Counted from the stretch's first letter, positions 33,412 through 42,222 are shown. The stretch: DNA of 64,000 nt from VBWE01 sp943372645 (GCA_943372645.1 CALRZN010000013.1:85417-149416), one strand, 5' to 3'. The notes: a model not told the origin generated them from the letters alone. Translations and numbers: made by a program.

Positions 33412-36093
33412 TTAAACAGTTTTCTTTTCATCTGCCGGCCGTTTCAGGAACCGGTTGGTGAGTGCAGTGTTCAGGAATTTGGCAATGCGTTTGTGCAGCG
33501 GATATCTTGCAAATGCTTTGGCCGTAAACGCCGGTGAGTAGCGGCTGATGGCCTCCAGCTCCTGCGTATCGGGCGGCATGTTCGTGTATTTTATTTTCAG
33601 GTAAATGCGCATGAAGTCTTCGAACCCGGATGCGTAGTTTTTATCCACTTTGTCGCGCGCATATTCCAGTGCCGTTTCGTTTTCATCACGCACCAGCCCG
33701 AGCTGGTTGTACGTAAACATCGAGAAACGGTACACCCAGTACGCACGGTCTTTCGGTGTTTTCGCATGAGCGGCTTTGCGTTTATACCAGAGGTAACACA
33801 GTGTCGGGAACAGGAAGAAAATAAACACGAGCAGTACCGCAAACCCGCCGATGCCCCACAGCAGCGTCCACCACGAGAAGGTGTCCGTGATTTTTTTCTG
33901 CTGTTCTTTTTCCGGTTTTTTCTTTTCCGGGATGGCTTTGATGCGCACCTCATCACCAATCACCGGCTGAATGGCCCGCATCACCTGTGCTTCGGCACTC
34001 ATCTCCCGCACCGGGCGCGGCACGTTTTTCGAACCGTCGGCGTATGAAATTATCATCACCGAATCGCCGGCATGAATTTCCTTCAGCTTGCGTGGTCCTT
34101 TTTCGTCGCTCACTTTCGCGTTCACCACATCGAATTCAAACTGCTGTTCGTTTTCGAGGTTAAAATCGCGGTCGTAGAAAATGCCTTTTTTGAATTTCAC
34201 CTGCAGCGATTTTTTCACCGTATCGGCATCGGCAGCGGCCACACCTTCGGCCATGAGCCACGCTTTGGGCGGCTGCAGCGGCGGAGTGCCGTCGGGCGCC
34301 GGACTTTCGCGGCTGTCGGTATTGCTTACCGTCATGTCGAAATCGAGCCAGCCGTATTCCGGGAAATACACCTGTATCCACGCGTGGCCCTGGTTGCTGT
34401 AAAACCAGTACCAGCCTTTGTTTTTGTCGGCGCGGTCTTCCGTTAAGAAACCAACGGTGAAACGCGTCGGTACGCCCAGCGCACGCAGCATAAACAGCGA
34501 GGCGCCGGCATAGTAGGTGCAGTAGCCGCGTTTTTCCTTGAACAGGAAGGTGCGCAGCATGCGGGCGTTGGCAATGTTCGGATCGTCTTTTTTGCCCACG
34601 TTCAGCGAATACACAAAGTTCGGTTCCCCGAATTCGTCTTTCGACAAAAAGTAATCGCGCACCGCAATAATTTTATCAATCGGCGTTTTGGCGTCTTTCG
34701 CAATTTCCTTCGCCAGGTCGGCAATGGAATCGAACAGCGGCCCTTTCGGATTCGTGGTGTAATAATCGAGCAGTTTCTTATCGAACCTGTTGTAGTTCTT
34801 CACCTCCCGCAGCACCTCGAAACGCTGTTCCTGGAATTTACGGATGTCTTTGTTGTCTGTATTATAAACGAAGTACGCGCTGTTCAGTTCCGAAATCCAT
34901 GATTTGGTTTTCATGGCAAACGGAAACTCTTTGCGGAATTCTTCCTCCACGGTAATCGGCTGGCAGGAATAGGCGGTAGAAGGCGACGTAAAATCTTCCG
35001 TTGACATTTCCTTGTAATAAATGTCGCAGGTAACCGAACGCCGCAGCTTGTTGCCCATGCCTTTGCGGATCACCGACGTGTCGGTAAGTGTTTTAAACAG
35101 CGGAATACGGTTCGGTTTCGGATCAAACACATCGTCCATCGGCACTAATGAATCGCGTTCAAAACGTTCGTGTGCGGTATCGTAATAGGTGAGGTGATAA
35201 CTTGTAAAATAAATCGGGTTCGGAAACGAATCCGGTCCGATGAAGTTGGGCAGGTACGCGCAGAACAGCAGTTTTTTGCCGCCGCTGCCCTGGTTGTTTT
35301 TCATCTGCGCATAATCGCGCATGCTGTGTTTGCCGTCGTTCGGATTTTTTTTCAGCATGCCGTTCGTATCCACACCGCCACCCGCTGAATCACCTTTGGC
35401 GCCACCGAACTTTTCCTGCACCAGCCGTAATGACGGACGGAGGTATTCGCCCGTGGCGTAAAAACCGGCACTGATAAGGATAAGGAACAGTGCCAGCCTG
35501 CCGAGCATTCCGAAAATGCGCCGCGCTTTCAGTTCCAGCAGGTCGCGCAACGATTCGGCCATAAAAACCATGTACAGCAGGTACAGCAGCACAGGCATAA
35601 TCATGCGGTACATCAGCAGCTGGAAAGCATCTACCGTTGTAAAATAGTCGGTATTGTCAGCGCGTATAACAATGGTAATGGCAAGCAGCACCACGGCAAA
35701 TACAATGGGGAACCGTTTCCAGCGCGCCAGTAAAAAACCGATGAGTACGGCAAATGCAAGCGTAACCGCAAACAGTTTGTACCGCACTACAACAAAAAAC
35801 ATATCGAACTCGCCGGGAATCAGTTTAAGGCCCTCGTAAATGATCCAGAGTACAATGAGCAGAATCGGGTAGGTGATGAGAAAGCGTGCACGGTAATAAT
35901 AAAGAATGTAGGAGGCGGTCATGCCCAGTCCGAAGCTGGCTTTCTGCCAGAAACTGCCGGCTGTGATGAGCGAACGCGATTCGTTGAAAAAACCGATGAA
36001 CACATACATCAGCGCCACCGTGGGCAGCACCAGGAACAGCAGGTGCAGCAGCAGCAGGGGAAAGGTTCGTTTTTGCGCTACCTCGATACTCAT
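33412..36093 (-). CDS. membrane transglutaminase-like protein (TgpA-type)
   Basis: The 893-residue protein has five or more membrane helices in residues 15-215, a large extracytoplasmic part, another helix near 705-730 (SWWTLLWGIGGFAVLLVFIF) and a cytosolic tail. The transglutaminase core lies at about 505-600: KRGYCTYYAGASLFMLRALG with the nucleophile Cys, then NQGHAWIQVYF with His and YGWLDFDMTV with Asp, so the triad is complete. The architecture is that of TgpA-like proteins, which are usually encoded with MoxR and DUF58. It overlaps the DUF58 stop by ATGA (36090-36093), which implies translational coupling. It probably acts on peptides or cell-envelope proteins outside the inner membrane; the substrate is unknown. 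Confidence 0.88.
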   Translation of the reverse strand: MSIEVAQKRTFPLLLLHLLFLVLPTVALMYVFIGFFNESRSLITAGSFWQKASFGLGMTASYILYYYRARFLITYPILLIVLWIIYEGLKLIPGEFDMFFVVVRYKLFAVTLAFAVLIGFLLARWKRFPIVFAVVLLAITIVIRADNTDYFTTVDAFQLLMYRMIMPVLLYLLYMVFMAESLRDLLELKARRIFGMLGRLALFLILISAGFYATGEYLRPSLRLVQEKFGGAKGDSAGGGVDTNGMLKKNPNDGKHSMRDYAQMKNNQGSGGKKLLFCAYLPNFIGPDSFPNPIYFTSYHLTYYDTAHERFERDSLVPMDDVFDPKPNRIPLFKTLTDTSVIRKGMGNKLRRSVTCDIYYKEMSTEDFTSPSTAYSCQPITVEEEFRKEFPFAMKTKSWISELNSAYFVYNTDNKDIRKFQEQRFEVLREVKNYNRFDKKLLDYYTTNPKGPLFDSIADLAKEIAKDAKTPIDKIIAVRDYFLSKDEFGEPNFVYSLNVGKKDDPNIANARMLRTFLFKEKRGYCTYYAGASLFMLRALGVPTRFTVGFLTEDRADKNKGWYWFYSNQGHAWIQVYFPEYGWLDFDMTVSNTDSRESPAPDGTPPLQPPKAWLMAEGVAAADADTVKKSLQVKFKKGIFYDRDFNLENEQQFEFDVVNAKVSDEKGPRKLKEIHAGDSVMIISYADGSKNVPRPVREMSAEAQVMRAIQPVIGDEVRIKAIPEKKKPEKEQQKKITDTFSWWTLLWGIGGFAVLLVFIFFLFPTLCYLWYKRKAAHAKTPKDRAYWVYRFSMFTYNQLGLVRDENETALEYARDKVDKNYASGFEDFMRIYLKIKYTNMPPDTQELEAISRYSPAFTAKAFARYPLHKRIAKFLNTALTNRFLKRPADEKKTV

Positions 36094-37478
36094 ACGTGCA
36101 TGGCGTTTACATTCGACTTTTTCAGCAACTGTTCAATGGCTTTTTCGTTTTTCAGCAGGCGGCGGCGGAAGCCCGAAAGCAGCCAGCTGCGTTTTACACG
36201 GTCAAGCGATTCATTGGTATGCTGGAAAAACAGGTCTTTGAATTTAAAAATGCGGTGGTGGCGGAACACGTCCGAAACTTTAACGAGTACCAGCGTAACA
36301 TTGGCCGGTAAATCCTGCAGCAGTTGTTCCACATCGGCCACCGGAATGAGCGAGGAAACCGCAACAAGTCCCGCATCCTTTTTTACCACGTAACTCCGCA
36401 GGTCGCGGTTCGTCTGCCAGTGCGCGGTACTGATGTGATACACCGGCACCTCTTTTTCGTCTACACTGAAATTGGTGGATGTTTCCTGGTCGGGAATAAA
36501 ACGCACATCGAGCCCGGTAACGAGCAGCGATTCGTACAGGTTGCGCACGTGGTCTTTATAAAGGTTCAGCAACTCGCTGTCGAATTTTGCTTTGCGTCCC
36601 TCCGGGAAACCGTGGTAAAAACTGGCGTAGAGGTAAATGTGCGAAGCATACGGATCGGTTGTTTCCGGTATGCGCACCACGAGCTGCCGGGTGCGGGCGT
36701 ATATTTTCCAGACTATGCGGCGCACATCGTCGCCCGGTTCAAAGTCTTTGTAATTGATGATTTCGCCTTCCACACGTTTGGGTGTGGGAATGCGGATTTC
36801 CTGTTCTTCGGTTTTGTTCGGATCGGCTTTTAAATCGAGCAGCGGTTTTTCGGGCGGCACCACGTACATGCTGCGTTCGGTCGGAATAAATCCCGGGAAG
36901 GCCACGAGGCGGAACATGTCCTGGAAAAAAAACTGCACTTCGGTAATGTGGTATTCGCGCCGGTCGCGCAAGGCAAGAAAACGCGAACCGGAAATGGCGC
37001 GGCGCCAGAATTTGTTTTTCTCGCGCACGTTATCGGTAAGCGGAATATCGGCAGTAACCGTACCATCACTGAATTTCATGCGTACACGGATGAGTCCGAG
37101 CAGGGGACGGAACAGCACCGGTACAGTTACTGTAGCGGCCACATTGCCGGCCACCGCCTGTTTGCCTTTCCCGAATTGCATGTCCATTTCCTCCATAACG
37201 CGGCGGGCCTGGATAAGAAACCAGATCCAGGTAAAAAGTGCAGTCATTATGCTGAAGGCAACCAGCAGAATGCCAAATGCAAGTAATACAATGCCCCAGT
37301 GGCGCAGTAAAAACTCGTATGCAGAAATGCGTTCGTCAAAACGACTGATATTTCCTTTGGTGTAATTGTCGGTGCGGATCACATACCAGCTCGCCATTGC
37401 AAACCCAATCAGTAGCACCAGCTGCCAGCGGATTACAAGAAAGTCGGAATAATAACGGATACGGCGGACTAACGTCAT
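36090..37478 (-). CDS. DUF58-domain membrane protein
   Basis: The 462-residue protein is anchored by two helices near the N-terminus (WQLVLLIGFAMASWYVI and WGIVLLAFGILLVAFSIM). The DUF58 hallmark appears at about 250-275: INYKDFEPGDDVRRIVWKI followed by ARTRQLVVRIPET. The rest is a VWA-like fold (YLYASFYHGF, GLDVRFIPDQ). It is the first gene of a four-gene operon, with the transglutaminase gene overlapping its stop. DUF58, MoxR and transglutaminase genes travel together in many phyla. The start at 37478 gives MTLVRRIRYY with a normal cytoplasmic N-terminus. The divergent gene begins about 110 nt away, so promoters lie in between. Confidence 0.88.
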   Translation of the reverse strand: MTLVRRIRYYSDFLVIRWQLVLLIGFAMASWYVIRTDNYTKGNISRFDERISAYEFLLRHWGIVLLAFGILLVAFSIMTALFTWIWFLIQARRVMEEMDMQFGKGKQAVAGNVAATVTVPVLFRPLLGLIRVRMKFSDGTVTADIPLTDNVREKNKFWRRAISGSRFLALRDRREYHITEVQFFFQDMFRLVAFPGFIPTERSMYVVPPEKPLLDLKADPNKTEEQEIRIPTPKRVEGEIINYKDFEPGDDVRRIVWKIYARTRQLVVRIPETTDPYASHIYLYASFYHGFPEGRKAKFDSELLNLYKDHVRNLYESLLVTGLDVRFIPDQETSTNFSVDEKEVPVYHISTAHWQTNRDLRSYVVKKDAGLVAVSSLIPVADVEQLLQDLPANVTLVLVKVSDVFRHHRIFKFKDLFFQHTNESLDRVKRSWLLSGFRRRLLKNEKAIEQLLKKSNVNAMHV

Positions 37479-37574
37479 AAATTCAGCAGGGCGTACAGAT
37501 CAACTTACAAGTTCCATATTTATTGCCACTCAAAGTTAGTAAAAATCCGATTTTACGGTTCTTTTAACAAACTT

Positions 37575-37582
37575 TACATTTG
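37575..37582 (+). promoter_or_regulatory. TAnnTTTG element directly before the glycosyltransferase gene
   Basis: TACATTTG ends 6 nt before the ATG at 37589, so transcription would start at or next to the start codon. No clear TTTG lies at the right distance upstream. Confidence 0.5.
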
Positions 37583-37588
37583 CCCACG

Positions 37589-39190
37589 ATGCTGAACCGA
37601 TTTGAACTTTTCCTGAACCGCAACACCCGCCGCAACGACCTGTTGTTTGTGCTGCTGCTTGCACTTACCGGAATCGTGTTAAGTTTTTACGTGCAGCACA
37701 AACCGCTCGGTGATTTCGGCAATTATTATTTCTCCGGCAAAATGGCCTTCACCGGGCAGGTGTGGGAAAAGGTGTATGATGTGTATGCGTTTAATTCCTG
37801 GATTAATGAACCGCAACTGTTTCTCGACCATACGTCCGTTCCGCCCCAAAGCATCCTGCTGTTTTATCCCTTGCAACTGTTTGCTGATCCGTACACCGCC
37901 AAACTCGTGTTTAATATTTTCGGTACACTGCTGTTTGCCTTTGCCTGCTGGCGTTTGCTGCGTTCGGGACTGATAAAACGCAGCGTGTTTTTTGTGATGT
38001 TGATTCCCGCACTGGTGCCGTTTTATTACAATGTTTTATTCGGACAAACGTACCTGCTGCTGGGTGCGCTGCTTGTTTTCACGGTGTTGCTTTACGAAAA
38101 ACAACGTTGGCTTGCTGCTGCGGGATTACTTGCGATGGTTATTGCGTTTAAAATTACACCGGTAGTGCTGCTCGTTTATTTGCTCTGGAAAAAAGATTTC
38201 CGGTTTGCGGGCGCAACGGTTTTGTTTTCAGTGCTGCTGCTTGGTCTGACGGTGCCGTTTACCGGGGCGGATACGCTTGCACACTATTATAATGAAATCC
38301 TGCCGCGGATGCTGCAGGGGTATGTGAGCGATCCGTATTCCGAATCGTTTCATGGTTTTATCGTACTGCTGCGCAAACTGTTTTCGTTTGATGCCGTGCT
38401 CAACCCCGCGCCCGCAGCCGCACTCAGCGATGCGTGGATAACGTTGCTGAATAGTGTGTTTACACTCGTGGTGCTCGTGTGCTGCCTCATGCAGTTCCGC
38501 CGCGAAGCGGGACAAACGGGCCGCGCGTTTTTCCTGCTGCTGCTGTTTACCAATTTGTGTTCGGGGTACAATTCCAGTTATGCGTTGCTGTTATTTTTGC
38601 CGTTTCTGCCCGCGCCCGTTACGTGGAAAGACAAAGCGGCGTTGGTGCTGCTGGCGCTGGCTATGGTGCTGCCCCCGCGTTTATTTGAAAATCAGTTTGC
38701 GTTACTGGCACATTACAAACTGATTTTGTTTTTGGGTGTGCTGCTGTTGCAGTTACCGGGCCGCGATAAAACGTTCCGCTTCGCGGGAATAAATATCGTG
38801 CTGCCGGCGCTGTTCCTGCTTGCCGGGCTGATGCAGGTTTTGCAACAACGTAATCCCTTACCGGTTACGTATTATAACGCAGCACAACTGCCGGAGCATT
38901 TTGTCCTCGATTATAACATCACGCCGGGAAAACTGAATTATACGTTTTGGGGCTACGCCGGGAAAAATACGGGCAGCATTGTTATTCCCGAAGTGCCGTA
39001 CACCTGGGACAAACGCACCAACGACCTGCAGGAACTGCCCGGGCACTGGCAGGTGCGCAACTGCATCCGCATGAACGGGCAGGTGATTTTTCTGAGCGAT
39101 TACAAACGCGGGGTTGGATTGTATAACGTATTTTGTATGCCGGAAAATGCATTTGATGCGTTACTGAACGATAACAAAGACCGTGATTGA
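37589..39190 (+). CDS. GT87-like (DUF2029) membrane glycosyltransferase
   Basis: I use the ATG at 37589 (MLNRFELFLNRNTRRND), giving 533 residues with about eleven membrane helices. Early residues carry GDFGNYYFSGKMAF, where the family keeps an acidic residue in the first extracytoplasmic loop. Later repeated hydrophobic blocks (LLLGALLVFTVLLYEKQRW, AAGLLAMVIAFKITPVVLL) match the GT87/DUF2029 polyprenyl-phosphate sugar transferase type. The last 130 residues form a soluble beta-rich tail with LNYTFWGYAGKNTGS. Such enzymes use lipid-linked mannose or similar donors outside the membrane. It is a single gene: the next gene begins within about 65 nt on the same strand. The donor and acceptor are unknown. 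Confidence 0.8.
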   Translation: MLNRFELFLNRNTRRNDLLFVLLLALTGIVLSFYVQHKPLGDFGNYYFSGKMAFTGQVWEKVYDVYAFNSWINEPQLFLDHTSVPPQSILLFYPLQLFADPYTAKLVFNIFGTLLFAFACWRLLRSGLIKRSVFFVMLIPALVPFYYNVLFGQTYLLLGALLVFTVLLYEKQRWLAAAGLLAMVIAFKITPVVLLVYLLWKKDFRFAGATVLFSVLLLGLTVPFTGADTLAHYYNEILPRMLQGYVSDPYSESFHGFIVLLRKLFSFDAVLNPAPAAALSDAWITLLNSVFTLVVLVCCLMQFRREAGQTGRAFFLLLLFTNLCSGYNSSYALLLFLPFLPAPVTWKDKAALVLLALAMVLPPRLFENQFALLAHYKLILFLGVLLLQLPGRDKTFRFAGINIVLPALFLLAGLMQVLQQRNPLPVTYYNAAQLPEHFVLDYNITPGKLNYTFWGYAGKNTGSIVIPEVPYTWDKRTNDLQELPGHWQVRNCIRMNGQVIFLSDYKRGVGLYNVFCMPENAFDALLNDNKDRD

Positions 39191-39254
39191 AATAACTGCA
39201 ATGAATATCGCACCCGTAAACGTTTATCCGGCGGTCGCAAAACAAGTTCGCAGC

Positions 39255-40445
39255 ATGGTGTCCTTCGTGCATGCCTTTGTGATCTTTGTGGTTAAATGCC
39301 GTGCAGTAATTTGCGCGCGTTTGTTTTTCGTATTGCTGCTGGTTGTATTTCAATGCAGTTGCACACCCGAACAACCCCGTGACCGCATCACGCTCAAGTG
39401 GCACAAAGCCTATCCCGGCGAAACCTGGAGCGATGTAAAAACAGGCATGCGCTGGTCGTTTTCGTTTCTAGGTGCCGCACTGCCGCCCGGCGCATCCGAC
39501 AGCAGTTTCAAACGCACCGACAGCACAACCGTTGAGTTGCATCTCGGCGGACTCGGTTTTTCACCGCAGGCCCTCGAAGCCTTGCAAACCATCTGCGACA
39601 GCATCAAACGCACCGAAAGTTACAGTGTGAACGGACATGTTGACCTTTCGCGTTTCCTGGTGCTGACCTTACATTCATCGTGGCATTATTACCGCATTAC
39701 CGGTGCAGCACCTGATCTGCATGCGTTTATGAAAACGTATGACATGACGAAAGCGCAGGAGTTTGGGGTAACCAACTCGTGTGTGGCATCACATCACCGC
39801 ATCATCCGGATGAACGAAACCGGCAACATCCTGAAAACCGCATTCATCGCCGTGGAAGGGGAGGGTTCGCTCCTGGATTCCACATTTAAAACAGAAGCGT
39901 TTGAAGTGATGGATTTTATGCCGAACGGGCAGCTGCGTTTTGCCGTGTACGACCGCGATGCGAAACTGCTGGCAGGCAGTCCGGCGAAATTCGGCAAGGC
40001 GGGCAAACCCTCCAAATGCCTGTGGTGCCACGAGATTGCCATTTCGCCCCTGTTTTTTGAAAACCGGGAAGTGCCGGGCATGCTTACCAACGCGGAATTT
40101 GAAACCAAACGTAAAAACGCGCAGCAGCAACTGGATGCGTACCGCAAAACAGTACAATCGGAAATTGATTTTACACGCACCCAGGAACACACGAAAAGCG
40201 AACTGCTGTACATCGGTTTTATGGAACCATCGCTGCTGCGTTTAAGCAGCGAACGGAACTTAGACAGCCTGACCGTGCAAAAGCAGTTTACATTCCTGAA
40301 GCCGCATATTTATGAAGAGTTTCCGTTTCTCGGCAAATTGTATTACCGTTATTATACCGACAGCCTCACCACGCCTGAACCGCCCGCGGTGCCGCTTTCA
40401 GTGCGTGAACCGCTGGCCGGGGAGCCGGATTTTTTCAGGAAGTGA
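39255..40445 (+). CDS. lipoprotein with a single CxxCH haem motif
   Basis: The start is uncertain: ATGs at 39201 and 39255 are in frame, and a dispersed CTTTGTGGTTAAA repeat (39264-39296) overlaps the first codons. From 39255 the product has 396 residues. The export signal is ICARLFFVLLLVVFQCSC, where the cysteines are likely lipidation candidates. The body has many short strands and, near the middle, the cytochrome-c type motif KCLWCHEIAISPLF. One CxxCH would allow one covalently bound haem, with a distal ligand from Met or His later (SSERNLDSL region unclear). A long charged helix follows (NAEFETKRKNAQQQLDAYRK). No redox partner gene is beside it. I do not recognise the family. Confidence 0.68.
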   Translation: MVSFVHAFVIFVVKCRAVICARLFFVLLLVVFQCSCTPEQPRDRITLKWHKAYPGETWSDVKTGMRWSFSFLGAALPPGASDSSFKRTDSTTVELHLGGLGFSPQALEALQTICDSIKRTESYSVNGHVDLSRFLVLTLHSSWHYYRITGAAPDLHAFMKTYDMTKAQEFGVTNSCVASHHRIIRMNETGNILKTAFIAVEGEGSLLDSTFKTEAFEVMDFMPNGQLRFAVYDRDAKLLAGSPAKFGKAGKPSKCLWCHEIAISPLFFENREVPGMLTNAEFETKRKNAQQQLDAYRKTVQSEIDFTRTQEHTKSELLYIGFMEPSLLRLSSERNLDSLTVQKQFTFLKPHIYEEFPFLGKLYYRYYTDSLTTPEPPAVPLSVREPLAGEPDFFRK

Positions 40446-40497
40446 GTTGGATGTAGTATGGCAATGAATGAACATGTTAAATCGCTGAAGCGATCAT

Positions 40498-40634
40498 TGG
40501 AAAATTTTAACCACAACGGTCACAATGGGATGCACAAAGACCACCATGTGTTTCATGCTCCCTTTGTGGCCTTTGTACCGCACTTTGTGGGTGGGTTGGA
40601 ATGTGGGGAGGACTTTGTGGTTAAAGTAAAGTAA
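40498..40634. repeat. CTTTGTGGTTAAA-type dispersed repeats
   Basis: The stretch carries CACAAAGACCACCATG, CCTTTGTGGCCTTTGTACC and GACTTTGTGGTTAAAG in both orientations. Relatives lie at 39264-39296 (TGCCTTTGTGATCTTTGTGG with TTAAA) and, in a CTCTGCG form, at 40981-41028. This repeat style is common in Bacteroidota intergenic DNA. Confidence 0.7.
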
Positions 40635-40691
40635 CTTAGTTCCACAAGCAATCTTCCGTATCTTCGCATCATGAAACAGATCGGTCTTACC
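40611..40691 (+). repeat. duplicated coaE promoter/start region, copy 1
   Basis: It matches 41014-41094 over 81 nt, including AATCTTCCGTATCTT and the identical ATGAAACAGATCGGTCTTAC that forms the first codons of coaE. Here the coding similarity stops after seven codons. Confidence 0.82.
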
Positions 40692-40748
40692 CGCTTTCAT
40701 AAAATAAAAAAGAGATGTAACTTTAGCGTATTAAATACCACCTCATGA
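40671..40748 (+). CDS. 25-codon leader frame derived from the coaE start
   Basis: The frame begins with MKQIGLT, identical to the CoaE N-terminus, continues as RFHKIKKRCNFSVLNTTS and stops at TGA (40746-40748). That stop overlaps the ATG of the 74-codon gene as ATGA. It has no function of its own that I can see; it may act as a translated leader that couples ribosomes to the next gene. It may also be a mere remnant of the duplication. Confidence 0.45.
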   Translation: MKQIGLTRFHKIKKRCNFSVLNTTS

Positions 40749-40969
40749 CAAAAGCTGCTCTGAAAGCACAGATCGAACTTGCAATCCAGAAAACAGAAAG
40801 CCAGGAGTTGCTGGAACTTGTATATAGTATCTTGCGTGGCGGGGATACAGCGGAAGGGAAACACATTAGCAGGAAACAATATAATAAGGAGTTAAAAGCA
40901 GCAATTGAACAAGGAAAAAACGGGCAATATAGCACCGTTGAAACAATTGAGAAAAAGTTTTCATATTAA
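40745..40969 (+). CDS. small antitoxin-like protein, 74 residues
   Basis: The product starts MTKAALKAQIELAIQKTESQELLELVYSIL, an amphipathic helix pair, then a short linker and HISRKQYNKELKAAIEQGKNGQYSTVETIEKKF. The end (EL..AIEQGKNGQYST) resembles the C-terminal half of small addiction-module antitoxins frequent in Bacteroidota, which end in E.G..YS.EE. No RelE/ParE-like toxin gene follows within the next 100 nt: coaE is next. So it is either an orphan antitoxin or something else with that fold. It sits between the two copies of the coaE start region and overlaps the 25-codon leader by ATGA, so it probably uses the copied coaE promoter. Confidence 0.65.
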   Translation: MTKAALKAQIELAIQKTESQELLELVYSILRGGDTAEGKHISRKQYNKELKAAIEQGKNGQYSTVETIEKKFSY

Positions 40970-41013
40970 TGAAGTAATAGCGACTCTGCGTTACTCTGCG
41001 CATAACTTTGCGC

Positions 41014-41094
41014 GACTCTGCGGTTAAAGAAAAAGCATACAAATCCACAATCAATCTTCCGTATCTTTACCCCATGAAACAGATCGGTCTTACC
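41014..41094 (+). repeat. duplicated coaE promoter/start region, copy 2 (native)
   Basis: The native coaE leader. TATCTTTA (41062-41069) ends 4 nt before the ATG at 41074. Copy 1 has TATCTTCG at 40659-40666 in the same place. Confidence 0.82.
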
Positions 41095-41655
41095 GGCGGT
41101 ATCGGTTGCGGCAAAAGTTATGTTGCAAAACTGTTCCGTGAACTGGGCATTCCCGTATACGAAGCCGATTCGGCTGCGCGCCGCCTGCAGGAATACGATG
41201 TGCATTTGATTGCGGCCATGAAAAACCTCTTCGGTTCCGAAGCCTATCTCGAAAACGGGAAACTGAACAGCAAAGCCATCGGCGCGCAGGTGTTTGCCGA
41301 TGCGGAGAAAATGAAACAATTAAATGCATTGGTGCATCCGGCTGTGAAAACCGATTTCCGCAACTGGATCAATGCACAGCACAACGTGCCCTTCATCCTG
41401 AAAGAAGCCGCCATATTATTTGAAAGCGGAACAAACGAAGGACTGGATGCGGTAATCGTAGTTACAGCTCCCGAAGATTTACGCATACGCCGGGTAATGG
41501 AACGCGATAACATTGCCGCCGCCGATGTGCAGAAACGCATGGCCGCCCAGTGGCCCGAAGCCGAAAAAATAAAACGCGCCACGTTTGTTATTCATAACGA
41601 TGAGCAGCAACTGCTGCTGCCGCAGGTGCTGACTGTGCTGGACAACCTCAGATAA
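41074..41655 (+). CDS. coaE: dephospho-CoA kinase
   Basis: CoaE phosphorylates the 3'-hydroxyl of dephospho-CoA, the last step of coenzyme A synthesis, in the cytosol. The 193-residue protein begins MKQIGLTGGIGCGKSYVAKL with the P-loop at residues 8-15. It continues with the CoA-binding segment VYEADSAARRL (Asp at about 33), LVHPAVKTDFRNW, and ILFESGTNEGLDAVIVVTAP where the E-G motif and the lid begin. The size is right. The ATG at 41074 is chosen because earlier in-frame codons lie in repeat DNA. It is followed by a clear terminator, so it is transcribed alone or with the antitoxin-like gene. Confidence 0.95.
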   Translation: MKQIGLTGGIGCGKSYVAKLFRELGIPVYEADSAARRLQEYDVHLIAAMKNLFGSEAYLENGKLNSKAIGAQVFADAEKMKQLNALVHPAVKTDFRNWINAQHNVPFILKEAAILFESGTNEGLDAVIVVTAPEDLRIRRVMERDNIAAADVQKRMAAQWPEAEKIKRATFVIHNDEQQLLLPQVLTVLDNLR

Positions 41656-41677
41656 TCGAACATCAGTATAAACAATA

Positions 41678-41705
41678 AGGCCGGTTTAAATGAATAAACC
41701 GGCCT
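41678..41705. terminator. bidirectional terminator between coaE and the DUF4870-like gene
   Basis: AGGCCGGTTTA (41678-41688) and TAAACCGGCCT (41695-41705) form a perfect 11-bp stem with a 6-nt loop between convergent genes. T-runs are weak on both sides (CATCATTTCGTTT after it on the plus strand). Confidence 0.65.
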
Positions 41706-41730
41706 CATCATTTCGTTTATTGCAGCGCTG

Positions 41731-42114
41731 TCAGTTAAAAACAGATGCGAGCATTTTTTCAAACAGCTTACCAACAAGTAGTACCGGTGTTTCTTTTTCA
41801 TTGGCTGCATTAACAATTCCCATAATCAACAGGATCAGCATAAAAATCCAGAACAGCGGAGCCAGGAAAGCAAGCGGCCATATTATCAGCGCAAGAATCA
41901 TAATGCTGATACCACCTGCAAAACCGAAAATAAGCATACCGAGCGCCTGGCGCAGGTGATATGCACCGAGCCGGGTTTTGTTGCTGCTGTGCATCACAAT
42001 GGCAACAATAAAACCGATGAGTGTACAGTAACTCAGGATGGCGATTAATTTTCCGTTGTCGGCCGGCGGCTGTTGCGGCGGCGGCCCTTGCTGATAGTTT
42101 GGTTGTTGTTGCAT
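41731..42114 (-). CDS. DUF4870-like small membrane protein
   Basis: I start at the ATG at 42114 (MQQQPNYQQGPPPQQPP), giving 127 residues. After the Gln/Pro-rich head come three membrane helices: KLIAILSYCTLIGFIVAIVM, then the HLRQALGMLIFGFAGGISIM helix preceded by SSNKTRLGAYH, and FLAPLFWIFMLILLIMG. The HxxQ in YHLRQALG after the first helix is the DUF4870 signature. Function unknown; members are often found near other small Tyr/Gln-rich membrane proteins, as here. It is divergent from the plus-strand CCC-motif gene by about 110 nt. Confidence 0.8.
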   Translation of the reverse strand: MQQQPNYQQGPPPQQPPADNGKLIAILSYCTLIGFIVAIVMHSSNKTRLGAYHLRQALGMLIFGFAGGISIMILALIIWPLAFLAPLFWIFMLILLIMGIVNAANEKETPVLLVGKLFEKMLASVFN

Positions 42115-42222
42115 AGTATATCGTTTTTTGTAAATGTAGAAAAAACTAAATACATCCGGATGCAACTAAATTCCTGCGGTTTTAATATCTTGGCTGCCGT
42201 AATCAATCAACTTAACATTATC

